Below, one piece after another: positions 18,042-25,733 of a stretch of 64,000 bases of DNA. Origin of the DNA: JABWCQ01 sp964587105 (GTDB taxonomy: Bacteria > Electryoneota > RPQS01); the NCBI GenBank assembly GCA_964587105.1, contig CAZPKG010000007.1, forward strand, positions 98,868 to 162,867, given 5' to 3'. A program made the translations under genes and the position numbers. Numbering within the stretch: position 1 is the stretch's first letter; each line of letters starts with the position of its first letter. The notes beneath the pieces are model-generated. The model ran no database searches. It was not told where the DNA came from and saw only the letters and a program-made list of their open reading frames with translations.

Positions 18042-18479
18042 ATGAAGATCACGAAGTACATTCCCCGCACGATGGGTCAGAATTATCCCTTGAACAACCT
18101 CGATGAAGCTCTGAATGAGCTGATGGGTTGGAACAAGGGCAATGTCATGCGCAGTTGGGCGCCCGATGTGGACATCGCCGAAAATCCCGACAGCTACGAA
18201 ATCCACGCCGAACTTCCGGGTATGCGTGAAGAGGACATCAGCTTGACCCTGAACAACAATGTCCTCACCATTTCCGGTGAAAAGAAGCGCGAAGTCAAGG
18301 AAGAGAAGGACAATTTCGTCCGCGTCGAGCGCAGCTATGGCAAGTTCGAGCGCAGTTTCAGCTTGCCCAACAACATCGCCGCCGAGCGCGTAGCCGCCAA
18401 CTACTCCGACGGCGTCCTGAAGATCACTCTTCCCAAGTCCGAAGAGGCCAAAAGCCGCACCATCAAAGTCACCAAGTAG
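18042..18479 (+). CDS. Small heat shock protein, Hsp20/alpha-crystallin family
   Basis: The 145-residue protein has an alpha-crystallin domain at about residues 38-135. Typical marks are the A-E-L-P-G-M-R-E-E-D-I-S loop, L-T-I-S-G-E-K-K, F-x-R-S-F-S-L-P, and the terminal S-D-G-V-L-x-I-x-L-P-K. These ATP-independent chaperones hold unfolding proteins. The chosen ATG has GGAG six bases upstream; the open frame starts 20 codons earlier but without support. It follows a sigma-54 type promoter, which suggests stress-triggered, activator-dependent expression. Confidence 0.94.
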   Translation: MKITKYIPRTMGQNYPLNNLDEALNELMGWNKGNVMRSWAPDVDIAENPDSYEIHAELPGMREEDISLTLNNNVLTISGEKKREVKEEKDNFVRVERSYGKFERSFSLPNNIAAERVAANYSDGVLKITLPKSEEAKSRTIKVTK

Positions 18480-18536
18480 CGCCTATCAAGCGCAATCAGC
18501 CCTCTCTCAGCGGGGGCGAGGGATAACATAAACAAA

Positions 18537-18567
18537 GCGCGAGCCCAGGGACGAGGCTCGCGCTTTT
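18537..18567 (+). terminator. Rho-independent terminator of hsp20
   Basis: GCGCGAGCC and GGCTCGCGC form a nine-base-pair stem around a nine-base loop, followed by four T, 57 bases after the hsp20 stop. Confidence 0.85.
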
Positions 18568-18702
18568 GTTATTCTATATTGTAGTAACGGTTCTTACCCG
18601 CCCTCATCCAATGTAGTCGCGGCGGCAGGTGTCGCGTGCTTAACAAGCACTCGCCTGCTCCGTACAACGAGAATGTTTAACACCTTGTCATCCTGAAGCC
18701 GC

Positions 18703-18802
18703 NNNNNNNNNNNNNNNNNNNNNNNNNNNNNNNNNNNNNNNNNNNNNNNNNNNNNNNNNNNNNNNNNNNNNNNNNNNNNNNNNNNNNNNNNNNNNNNNNN
18801 NN
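18703..18802. other. Assembly gap (100 N) flanked by an identical 55-base sequence
   Basis: Exactly 100 N separate two contigs. The 55 bases ending at 18702 are identical to the 55 bases starting at 18803 (both CACTCGCCTG...AAGCCGC). The gap is a placeholder of arbitrary size, and the two ends may be the same sequence seen twice. Confidence 0.97.
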
Positions 18803-18838
18803 CACTCGCCTGCTCCGTACAACGAGAATGTTTAACAC

Positions 18839-19213
18839 CTTGTCATCCTGAAGCCGCTGCGGCTGAAGGATCTCGCCAAGCACCCCAACAATCCCAATCG
18901 CAACCACTGTAGGGGCGGCAGGCGTGCCGCCTGAGCCAAGCAGGATATAAGATGTTTAACAACTTGTCATCCCGCAGCGTAGTGAAGGATCTCGCCAAGC
19001 GCCACGAAAATCTTCGCACATCCAACAATGTCCAATCACCTTGTCATCCTGAAGCCGCCGCGGCTGAAGGATCTCGCCAAGCAACCCAACAATGAAAAGT
19101 GCAACCCACAATGTCAAACGTCTTGTCATTCTGAAGGTTTCAGCAGAAACCTGAAGAACCCCTCCGATCTCCCCCAAAATCGCCGCAACTTTGGGGGGAT
19201 TAAGGGGGGCTTC
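18839..19213. repeat. Cluster of short dispersed repeats
   Basis: Three copies of a 38-43-base element (CTTGTCATCCTGAAG..., with GCCGC/GCGGC arms, ending GGATCTCGCCAAGC) occur at 18839-18881, 18963-19000 and 19040-19082. A relative sits at 19122-19163, and a truncated copy ends at the gap. A TGTAGGGGCGG palindrome is at 18908-18933 and a C-run/G-run element at 19166-19213. No gene is seen in 18480-19215. Confidence 0.8.
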
Positions 19214-19215
19214 CG

Positions 19216-20204
19216 CTATTTCAACAAAACCACCTTCTTCAAAACAGATCGCTCCCCCGCCGCCGCCCTCAAAAAATAAACCCCACTCGACAACTCCGCC
19301 GGCGCAGCATAAGAAATCGTAGATGACGAAAGCTTCCCCCGATAAACCACATCCAACTCTCTCCCCAACAAATCATAAAGCGAAAGCGTCACATCCCGGT
19401 GCAACGGCACATCCAGCGAAATCGTGAGCGTTGAGTTGAAGGGGTTGGGATAAACCTGAATCAAATTGTGATCAGCAGGCAAAAGTGAAGGCGGTATTTC
19501 CCTGCCGACCGGGAGCATTGGAAAGTATCCAGCACAGGCGAGATGTACACCATTCCGTCCGTGAACGGAGAATCCCGACCATCACGAATTGCATTGTGAA
19601 TACGGGCGGTGTCTGTATTCCAATTGAAACAATTGTACGGCATCGCGATATCAGTGGAATCGCTGTTATATATGAAGTGGCCAAAGGGCTGACCGAAGAA
19701 ACATTGACTGATATTGGCAGGTACGCCCTGGCACTGCAGCCAGATTTGGCTGCCATTGCGCCTGGGGGTGAACTCACAATTATAGATTCGCGCCGGTCCC
19801 CCATAAACACGAACCAAATCCTGTAGAATGGCGAACGGATCTCCTATGATTGACAACCCAATTATCTCTGCTGAGCCGTGCAATTGGACGATCGAGTTGT
19901 TTGGCTGAGTAAGAAAATTCGCAATAGTAACGCCGCCATGTGTCTCAGGATATACCACGACACCTGATTTGACTGAAATCTCATAGGAATGCTCGTAGTA
20001 GCCGTTATGAACGAAGACACTATCCCCGGCCACAGCAGTGTCGCAAGCCACCTTGACGGAAGTGAAGTCCCCACTCCCATCCTGCGCCACCACCCATGTT
20101 CGCGCTCCTGCCTCACTTCCCCCCACCAACAAAAGCGCGAACCCCACCCGCTTCAAAAGATTGAATACAGATAGAATTCGCGTAAGAAGAAAATCACACT
20201 TCAT
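19216..20204 (-). pseudogene. Frameshifted secreted beta-helix protein with C-terminal sorting domain
   Basis: Two overlapping frames make one former gene. The first (20204 to 19461) encodes a signal peptide (M-K-C-D...F-A-L-L-L-V-G-G-S-E-A) and a pectin lyase-like beta-helix opening with V-A-Q-D-G-S-G-D-F-T-S-V. The second (19518 to 19216) encodes a sorting domain from V-Y-P-N-P-F-N to K-K-V-V-L-L-K. The switch between frames lies near 19500-19530 and needs a single base change. The frames are otherwise intact, so this is either a recent mutation or a sequencing error near the scaffold gap. Copies of one repeat element lie on both sides of the gene (19166-19213 and 20247-20297) in the same orientation. 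Confidence 0.8.
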
Positions 20205-20246
20205 GCTACAATCTACGCCCACCCCCGCAATTACGCAAGTGCCTCA

Positions 20247-20342
20247 GATCTCCCCCCAAAGTTGCCGCAACTTTGGGGGGATTAAGGGGGGCTTCTGCGT
20301 CCGCCGAGCCGGGTTAAGGTCTGCCGCAACCCGGCCGGAATC
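20247..20342. repeat. C-run/G-run palindrome followed by a variant 41-bp repeat
   Basis: Bases 20247-20297 (GATCTCCCCCC...CTTTGGGGGGATT) nearly match the element at 19166-19213 in the same orientation. A variant 41-bp repeat (20302-20342, GCCGGGTT/AACCCGGC arms) follows at once. The remaining gap, 20343-20770, holds no gene or structure that I can recognise. Confidence 0.78.
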
Positions 20343-20770
20343 TGGGGTACGCCTCCCCAACCCCGCATTTTTTACCCAACTCCAGCCAAGTCAAGAGCTT
20401 GTTAAGTTCAATAAAACGAAAATAACACTTGCGCATACGTTCAAAATTTCGTATATCATAGGAATTGAAAAATAACAAGGAGATAGGACTTTGTGAAAGA
20501 AGGTGCACCCCCAAAAATCAAACCTCTGTTAATCCAACACTCCCGTTCCGACAATTGTTAGGATTAAACACAGAAACAAGCTCTTACCCAGCGAGCTTCC
20601 CGCCGCTTTCCAACCTCAACATCACGTCGCCTCCCGCCCACCGCAATTTGCATTGCCCGTTTTCATCTCTCGCATAATCATCAAATAAGACTTCGGCCCG
20701 CCACTTGCCAAATTCTCACCAGCACGATGTGTGATGTGATGAATGATGAATATGTATTGGGGAGTTAACG

Positions 20771-22249
20771 ATGGCAATCAGAGTCTCAACCGATTTAGGC
20801 TTCAAACAGACAGCCGGTCGAAATTTTCACCGCGCTCTTTGGTCTGAACACGACGGCTCACAACTCGCCGATGTGTACGACTCGATGTTCCAAAAACGCG
20901 CGACGGAATATCCCGAAGCGTTGACACTCGAGTTCTGGGCCAACCATCCCGTAACTCAAGAAGCCAAACGCCCCGGCGTGCTGGGCCGTCACGTGCTCGA
21001 TGTCGGTTGCGGCACCGGTGAAGTGGATATCCATCTCGCGCGCGCTGGCTTCGAGATTGCCGCCTACGATCTCTCGCCCGTAGCGTTGCGTGTCGCCGAA
21101 ACTCACTTGCAAAACGAGCCTGCCTCCGTGCGTACGCGCGTGCGTACTGTGTTAGGCGTCGAAGGTCCGCTTCCCTTCAAAGATCAGGAGTTCGACTCCG
21201 TCTTATTGTCGCATGTGCTCGAACACGTCGCGCATCCGGCCAAATTGCTGAAAGAGATCGCCCGCGTGTTAAAACCCGGCGGCGCGCTTCTGGTGTTGAC
21301 GCCGCATCTTCACGCCTACGACGATCCCACGCACGTTCACCACTTCACACTTGAAACACTCACATCGTTGCTGTCAAACTACTTCGAGGATTTGTCCGCG
21401 CAGGAGATTGACAACGGTCAACAGCTTTGCGTGCGCTGCAGTAACTCCGACGCGCGTCGCTATCCGCGCATCATCTGTCAAATGCGCATCAAGAACGAAG
21501 CGCGCTGGCTGAAAGATGTGCTGGATCAGATTGCGCTGGTGGCAGACGGAATCGTGATCTTGGATGACGGCTCAACGGACGAGACTCCGCAGATTTGCCA
21601 AGCTCATCCGGCGGTAATTGAGTATCACTATCAGGACAACCCGCAGCTTGACGAAGTGCGTGACAAGAATCTGCTGCTCGAAATGGCATTGCGGCACCAT
21701 CCCGAGTGGGTGCTGTGCATGGACGGCGACGAACTGTTGGAAGACACAGCCACCGAGCGCATCCTGACCGCGATACGCCACTGTCCACAGCATGTCTCGA
21801 CGCTCGATCTGTTGTTCCTGTATATGTGGGATGACCTGAACCACTACCGCACCGACGGAATCTACCGCCGTATCTTTCACCACCGCCTGTTCTCGTTGGC
21901 CGGTCAGGAAACCGAGCGCTTGAGCTTCACGCCTTCAGCGCACGGTGGAAATCTGCATTGCGAAAGCGTGCCGCCGAATCTGCTCGGTCAGTCGGCGGAG
22001 ATTGACGTGCGCATCAAGCATTTGGGCTACATGCACAAGTCCGACCGCGAGCGCAAATATCAGTGGTACTGCCAACACGATCCCCGGCACGCCGCACAAG
22101 ATTACTACGAGCACCTACTCGATCAACCGCACATGACGATCGAAACATGGCAAGATCGTCCACGCCGCAAAACGGTTGCACCACAACCAACCAAGCCGCA
22201 AAAGTTAACACCCGCTCAGCTTCGACTATTGGATGCCGTCTGCGCATAG
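20771..22249 (+). CDS. Fused SAM methyltransferase and family 2 glycosyltransferase
   Basis: A 492-residue two-domain protein. Residues about 65-230 form a class I methyltransferase with V-L-D-V-G-C-G-T-G-E (SAM loop) and L-S-H-V-L-E-H-V. Residues about 237-450 form a family 2 glycosyltransferase with R-I-K-N-E-A-R-W-L, L-D-D-G-S-T-D-E-T and the metal-binding M-D-G-D-E. Both domains look complete. Such fusions usually act on cell-surface glycans or glycoproteins, combining sugar transfer and methylation. A GGGGAG site lies eight bases ahead of the ATG. It stands alone between repeats and a convergent operon, so the acceptor is unknown. Confidence 0.88.
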   Translation: MAIRVSTDLGFKQTAGRNFHRALWSEHDGSQLADVYDSMFQKRATEYPEALTLEFWANHPVTQEAKRPGVLGRHVLDVGCGTGEVDIHLARAGFEIAAYDLSPVALRVAETHLQNEPASVRTRVRTVLGVEGPLPFKDQEFDSVLLSHVLEHVAHPAKLLKEIARVLKPGGALLVLTPHLHAYDDPTHVHHFTLETLTSLLSNYFEDLSAQEIDNGQQLCVRCSNSDARRYPRIICQMRIKNEARWLKDVLDQIALVADGIVILDDGSTDETPQICQAHPAVIEYHYQDNPQLDEVRDKNLLLEMALRHHPEWVLCMDGDELLEDTATERILTAIRHCPQHVSTLDLLFLYMWDDLNHYRTDGIYRRIFHHRLFSLAGQETERLSFTPSAHGGNLHCESVPPNLLGQSAEIDVRIKHLGYMHKSDRERKYQWYCQHDPRHAAQDYYEHLLDQPHMTIETWQDRPRRKTVAPQPTKPQKLTPAQLRLLDAVCA

Positions 22250-22267
22250 CGCGCATTCCAGCTAAAC

Positions 22268-22305
22268 AGAGAAGCGGCCTCAACAATCGTTAAGGCCGCG
22301 CGATT
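22268..22305. terminator. Long hairpin between convergent genes
   Basis: GCGGCCT and AGGCCGC pair around a 12-base loop, and the outer arms GAGAA/TTCTC extend the stem. No T-run follows on the plus strand, so it may act in either direction or only weakly. Confidence 0.5.
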
Positions 22306-22325
22306 CTCTCCCTGTCGTAAATAGA

Positions 22326-22589
22326 CTACTCCTCCTGAGTCTTCTCTCCGTCCATCCTGCGGATCATGTTGTGCATCGCGGTCATCAGCATCGAAAAGCT
22401 GACATGGTAAAGCCCAAGCAGAATGCTCAGCGCGACCGTGAACACTCCTGCCAGACGAACAAGTGATTCGCCCATTGTTGCAATCAGCAAACCCGCAATC
22501 GTTCCAAAGACAACCACAACATAACCGACGGATTGCAAGACCTGCGACATGCGATCGAAACTGCGCCACGAAAATACCGGCTGCTCCAT
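22326..22589 (-). CDS. Small two-helix membrane protein in the redox operon
   Basis: An 87-residue protein with two hydrophobic segments (about 19-40 and 45-68), a charged C-terminus and no recognisable family. AGGAGGT lies seven bases ahead of the ATG, one of the strongest ribosome sites in the window. It starts 52 bases after the NrfD-like gene stop on the same strand, so it is probably the last gene of that operon. An accessory or assembly subunit of the complex is the simplest guess, but it is inference from position. Confidence 0.72.
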   Translation of the reverse strand: MEQPVFSWRSFDRMSQVLQSVGYVVVVFGTIAGLLIATMGESLVRLAGVFTVALSILLGLYHVSFSMLMTAMHNMIRRMDGEKTQEE

Positions 22590-22641
22590 AAGAACCTCCT
22601 GAAATGGTTTTCGTACACTCCGCGCGATGCGAGATTCAAAT

Positions 22642-23844
22642 TCAGTGAGCGCGGTCGGACGTGGGGTGTTCCTGCCACGGTGGCAGGAATTTGATTAAGA
22701 ATGCAAGAATCAGAATAGGAAGTATGGCTTGTCCGAGGGCCATCAATCCGCCCTCCCAGCCGACAAGCCCAATCTTGTACGTCGTAAATCCGCGCAAACT
22801 CTTGCTGAAGAGTTGCCCGCCGATGACGACATTCCAGCGCATGAAGAAGATTCCAACCAATGTTAACATGCCGCACAACGCGTAAATCGAAACACGCACG
22901 TTGGCGGGGACTTGTTTCAGTTGAATCCACCCAAGGAGGGCAATCGGAACGAGGGTGCCCAGGATCAATTGGAAGATGATGTGGGTTTCGAATAAGTGCC
23001 CGTGCACGAGCGCGTAAATAATATCGAACGACTCCTCAGCCGTATAGGTTCTTTGAATGACGTCTAAGCCTTCAAGCGCAAAATCAATGATGAAGACATA
23101 GAGCAAATAGCGCCCGAGCGTGTCCAGACATTCCATGTTCTGCGGAACACGGCGGATCTTGTTAGACAAGAGATAGATCAGCAGCACGAGTGCGATTCCC
23201 GAGACGATTGCTGAGAACAAAAAGATGACGGGCATGAGCACGCTCGACCACCACGGGTTGGCTTTGATGGAACCGAAAATGAATCCGACATAGCCGTGCA
23301 GCAAAAAGGCCGAGGGAATACCGATGATTGTAATAGTCTTTACTGCGGCTTCATCGAAGCGGATGGCTTTCTCGGAAATATCGGTGACGCCTAACGTCAG
23401 CGCGCCGTAGAAAAGCCTTTTGAAGCCCTTGGACTCGCGTGACCAAACCACGAAATCTCTCCGATAATCAAACCAAATTTCCAGCAGCAGCACGACCATC
23501 AGATACCACATATAGACAAACCCGAACATGGCCATAGCCGACGTCAGGTGCGGCGTGACCAGAATTTCCCAGAACCTGAGCGGTTTCGCCAGATGTGAAA
23601 GTAACGGTAATGGCGCAATGAGCATGAACGCTAAGGCAGTTAACAACGCCAACCGATAGGTTGGACGGACTTCGCGGACGTTGAACACTCGTTCGAGCGA
23701 AGCAAGAATAAATGCACCCGCCACCAATCCGGTCAAATACGGATACAAGACAATCAGGATACTCCAGTGCGCTTCAATGTCGTTGGGGTAAATGTAACCG
23801 ACGACGTGCTTGAGCGCTTCATAGAGATGGCTGTAATCGGGCAT
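22642..23844 (-). CDS. NrfD/PsrC-like quinol-interacting membrane subunit
   Basis: This 400-residue protein has about nine to ten transmembrane segments and is of the NrfD/PsrC (polysulfide reductase membrane subunit) type. In this family the subunit oxidises or reduces menaquinone and passes electrons to a partner Fe-S protein on the outer face. The partner is encoded just upstream; its stop and this start share one base (TGATG), so expression is tightly coupled. It is not a haem protein by motif. Similar three-part sets with a cytochrome c are known as menaquinol:cytochrome c oxidoreductases in metal-reducing bacteria. Confidence 0.88.
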   Translation of the reverse strand: MPDYSHLYEALKHVVGYIYPNDIEAHWSILIVLYPYLTGLVAGAFILASLERVFNVREVRPTYRLALLTALAFMLIAPLPLLSHLAKPLRFWEILVTPHLTSAMAMFGFVYMWYLMVVLLLEIWFDYRRDFVVWSRESKGFKRLFYGALTLGVTDISEKAIRFDEAAVKTITIIGIPSAFLLHGYVGFIFGSIKANPWWSSVLMPVIFLFSAIVSGIALVLLIYLLSNKIRRVPQNMECLDTLGRYLLYVFIIDFALEGLDVIQRTYTAEESFDIIYALVHGHLFETHIIFQLILGTLVPIALLGWIQLKQVPANVRVSIYALCGMLTLVGIFFMRWNVVIGGQLFSKSLRGFTTYKIGLVGWEGGLMALGQAILPILILAFLIKFLPPWQEHPTSDRAH

Positions 23845-24692
23845 CAGCGCACCTCCTTGTCAATGCCGCTGTAAAAGACTTTAGGATATGTGTTCAGATG
23901 CGGTTTAAGAACTTGAATTTTATGTTCGCGTAAGAATTGATTGAGCGGGCCGTCGTGGTCTTTTAGGTCTCCGAATAATCTGGCTTGTGTCGGACAATTT
24001 TCGACACAGGCAGGCTGTTGGCCGTTATGGATTCTGTGGTAACATAAAGTACACTTGTCAGCAACCCCGGTAATGGGATTCAAAAACCGTGTGCCGTAGG
24101 GACAGGCTTGAATACAATATCGGCAGCCGATGCAATACTCAGGATCAACTAAAACCGCGCCGTCAGGAGTTTCAAACGTTGCGCCAACCGGACAAACCTG
24201 CACACAAGGCGAGTGATCGCAGGCGTTGCAGAGTTTGGGAACAAAGAACGATTTGTCGGGTTTCTCGGCGCGCTTTTCTTCGAGTGGAAAACCGTCGTAG
24301 CCGCCGTTGGGAGAATCCACAACAGTCTCGTCGCCGTATTCCTGATAGCGCTCAATCCAAGTGCGGAAGTAGAACGGCTCTTTAGGGACTCCGTTTTCTT
24401 CTTTGCAGGCCACGACGCAATTTCCGCAGCCGATACATTTTTCGACGTCAATTGCCATACCCCATTTGTGCTTGCTCCAATCATAATCGGCGGCAACTTT
24501 TTGCGACGTGGTAACCTGTTCGGCGAGGGCGAGCTTTTCAGACAACGGGGCGAGAGCAATCGCGACGCAGGCTGTGCCGAGAGTTTTGAGAAAGTCGCGC
24601 CGCGATTCACCGGCCATCTCGGCAGGCGAGACTCCGAGTTCTGGAATGACCGAATTGGCCTGACTGAACATACATGATTTCTTTTCCATCAT
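23844..24692 (-). CDS. Tat-exported 4Fe-4S ferredoxin-type subunit
   Basis: From the preferred start (24692) the product has 282 residues. A twin-arginine signal (S-R-R-D-F-L-K-T-L-G, RR at 31-32) is followed by a hydrophobic stretch, so it folds in the cytoplasm and is exported with its clusters. Four cysteine groups bind four 4Fe-4S clusters: C-I-G-C-G-N-C, C-N-A-C-D-H-S-P-C, C-I-G-C-R-Y-C and C-T-L-C-Y-H-R-I. This is the NrfC/PsrB/HybA family. It relays electrons between the NrfD-like subunit and the tetrahaem cytochrome. A start 25 codons earlier is open but would overlap the cytochrome gene. Confidence 0.92.
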   Translation of the reverse strand: MMEKKSCMFSQANSVIPELGVSPAEMAGESRRDFLKTLGTACVAIALAPLSEKLALAEQVTTSQKVAADYDWSKHKWGMAIDVEKCIGCGNCVVACKEENGVPKEPFYFRTWIERYQEYGDETVVDSPNGGYDGFPLEEKRAEKPDKSFFVPKLCNACDHSPCVQVCPVGATFETPDGAVLVDPEYCIGCRYCIQACPYGTRFLNPITGVADKCTLCYHRIHNGQQPACVENCPTQARLFGDLKDHDGPLNQFLREHKIQVLKPHLNTYPKVFYSGIDKEVR

Positions 24693-24696
24693 CGCC

Positions 24697-25143
24697 TCAT
24701 TTGGTTTCTGACGGATTGTGCACGACGTGGCAGGAGTTGCAAGGCTCTCCTTCAGCGTGTTCCGCAATGTTGACTTGAGGGAATTTCGACGGACGCGCCG
24801 CGCGTTGTTCGTGACAGCGGCTGCATGTCGCGGTCACTTCGGGCTTCTTGATATTCGACGTCTGCGGATCTTCCGCATGAACGGCACCGGCTCCGTGACA
24901 GATTTGACACGAAACTTTCTTGTGCGGACCGGCGGCATTTAGAGTGGCCTCTTCTTCGTGGCACTCGGCGCAGACGGATTTGGGGATGTAGTGAGGAGAT
25001 TTCTTGACAGCATTGGACAGTGCGATACCGCGGTAATGGCCGTATTGTCCGAATGTATCAGGGCGAGCCCACCATCGTGTCGCGATAAAGGCGACGCCGA
25101 TGAAGGCAAAGATGAGAATCAGGCGCGAGACTTGTGGGGGCAT
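24697..25143 (-). CDS. Membrane-anchored tetrahaem c-type cytochrome
   Basis: The 148-residue protein has one N-terminal hydrophobic segment (about 7-22), which may anchor it to the inner membrane. It has four CXXCH motifs (C-A-E-C-H, C-Q-I-C-H, C-S-R-C-H, C-N-S-C-H). It is the first gene of a four-gene minus-strand operon and its stop lies four bases before the ferredoxin start. The likely role is to take electrons from the Fe-S subunit and hand them to periplasmic cytochromes. The 10-bp inverted repeat upstream may regulate it. Confidence 0.9.
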   Translation of the reverse strand: MPPQVSRLILIFAFIGVAFIATRWWARPDTFGQYGHYRGIALSNAVKKSPHYIPKSVCAECHEEEATLNAAGPHKKVSCQICHGAGAVHAEDPQTSNIKKPEVTATCSRCHEQRAARPSKFPQVNIAEHAEGEPCNSCHVVHNPSETK

Positions 25144-25230
25144 CGAAACTCCAAACGGTTTGGGGTGAACGAGCTGTCGAGTCTATTTGAAAGAAGCCGA
25201 TTCCGCAGGATGCAGGTGTCAAGGAGGGAG

Positions 25231-25279
25231 TTGCAACGAATGGCTCATAGATGCAAGCAATGAACATGCTTCGTTGCAA
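25231..25279 (-). promoter_or_regulatory. Inverted repeat upstream of the redox operon
   Basis: TTGCAACGAA (25231-25240) and TTCGTTGCAA (25270-25279) form a perfect ten-base inverted repeat with 29 bases between, 88-136 bases ahead of the cytochrome start codon. The spacing is unlike a terminator and suits a pair of protein-binding half sites. No matching regulator gene is near. Confidence 0.4.
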
Positions 25280-25495
25280 ATGGTTCATGATAAAGTGACA
25301 TAATTCACATGATAGTCAAGTGAGTTTGTTACAGACGGAAATTTAGGTCTAAAATGTTAGAGCGTGTAATCTCAGCAGGTAAGAATAAGAGGGAGTTTGT
25401 AGTATTTGTCATTGCACTTATTTAGGAGGAGGCTAAGTGCAGTGGTCACTGATACAATCAACCGAATCATTTTTGGATATTAAGTTCGGGGAAAC

Positions 25496-25520
25496 AAAAA
25501 GCCCGACGTTTTTGTCGGGC
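25496..25520 (-). terminator. Terminator behind a gene remnant
   Basis: GCCCGAC and GTCGGGC pair around six bases, and the minus strand continues into five U. It lies just downstream of the sorting-domain scrap at 25550. Confidence 0.8.
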
Positions 25521-25549
25521 TGTGTGCTTGTTAAGCAAAAGGGAGCAAA

Positions 25550-25651
25550 CTATTTCAGCAGGACGACTTTTTGAATTTGGGTTTGAGCCGTCGTGGCCGC
25601 GCGAAGGAAGTAGATTCCGCTGGACAGACCGGGGGGAGCGGTCATACAAGT
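25550..25651 (-). pseudogene. C-terminal scrap of a sorting-domain cargo gene
   Basis: In-frame sequence before the stop at 25552-25550 encodes G-L-S-S-G-I-Y-F-L-R-A-A-T-T-A-Q-T-Q-I-Q and then K-V-V-L-L-K. That is the last 30 residues of the sorting domain found in neighbours. The frame closes about 12 codons upstream. Its terminator is intact, so this is the tail of a gene whose body has been lost. The nearest matching N-terminal scrap is at 27197-27268 on the same strand. Confidence 0.78.
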
Positions 25652-25733
25652 ACCGCCTCTCGATTACTCACACGGTTCATAGATAATCGAAGGCGTCGAG
25701 GCAACATTTAAGCACTGAAAGGCAGCTTGCAGC

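Noticed and set aside
18480..18702. tRNA or small RNA gene in the repeat-rich gap
   Set aside because: No cloverleaf or conserved RNA signature could be made; the sequence matches dispersed repeats.
18648..19213. Short repeats near 18.6-19.2 kb as a CRISPR array
   Set aside because: Repeats differ in length and sequence, spacing is irregular, they are palindromic and recur elsewhere, and no cas gene is present.
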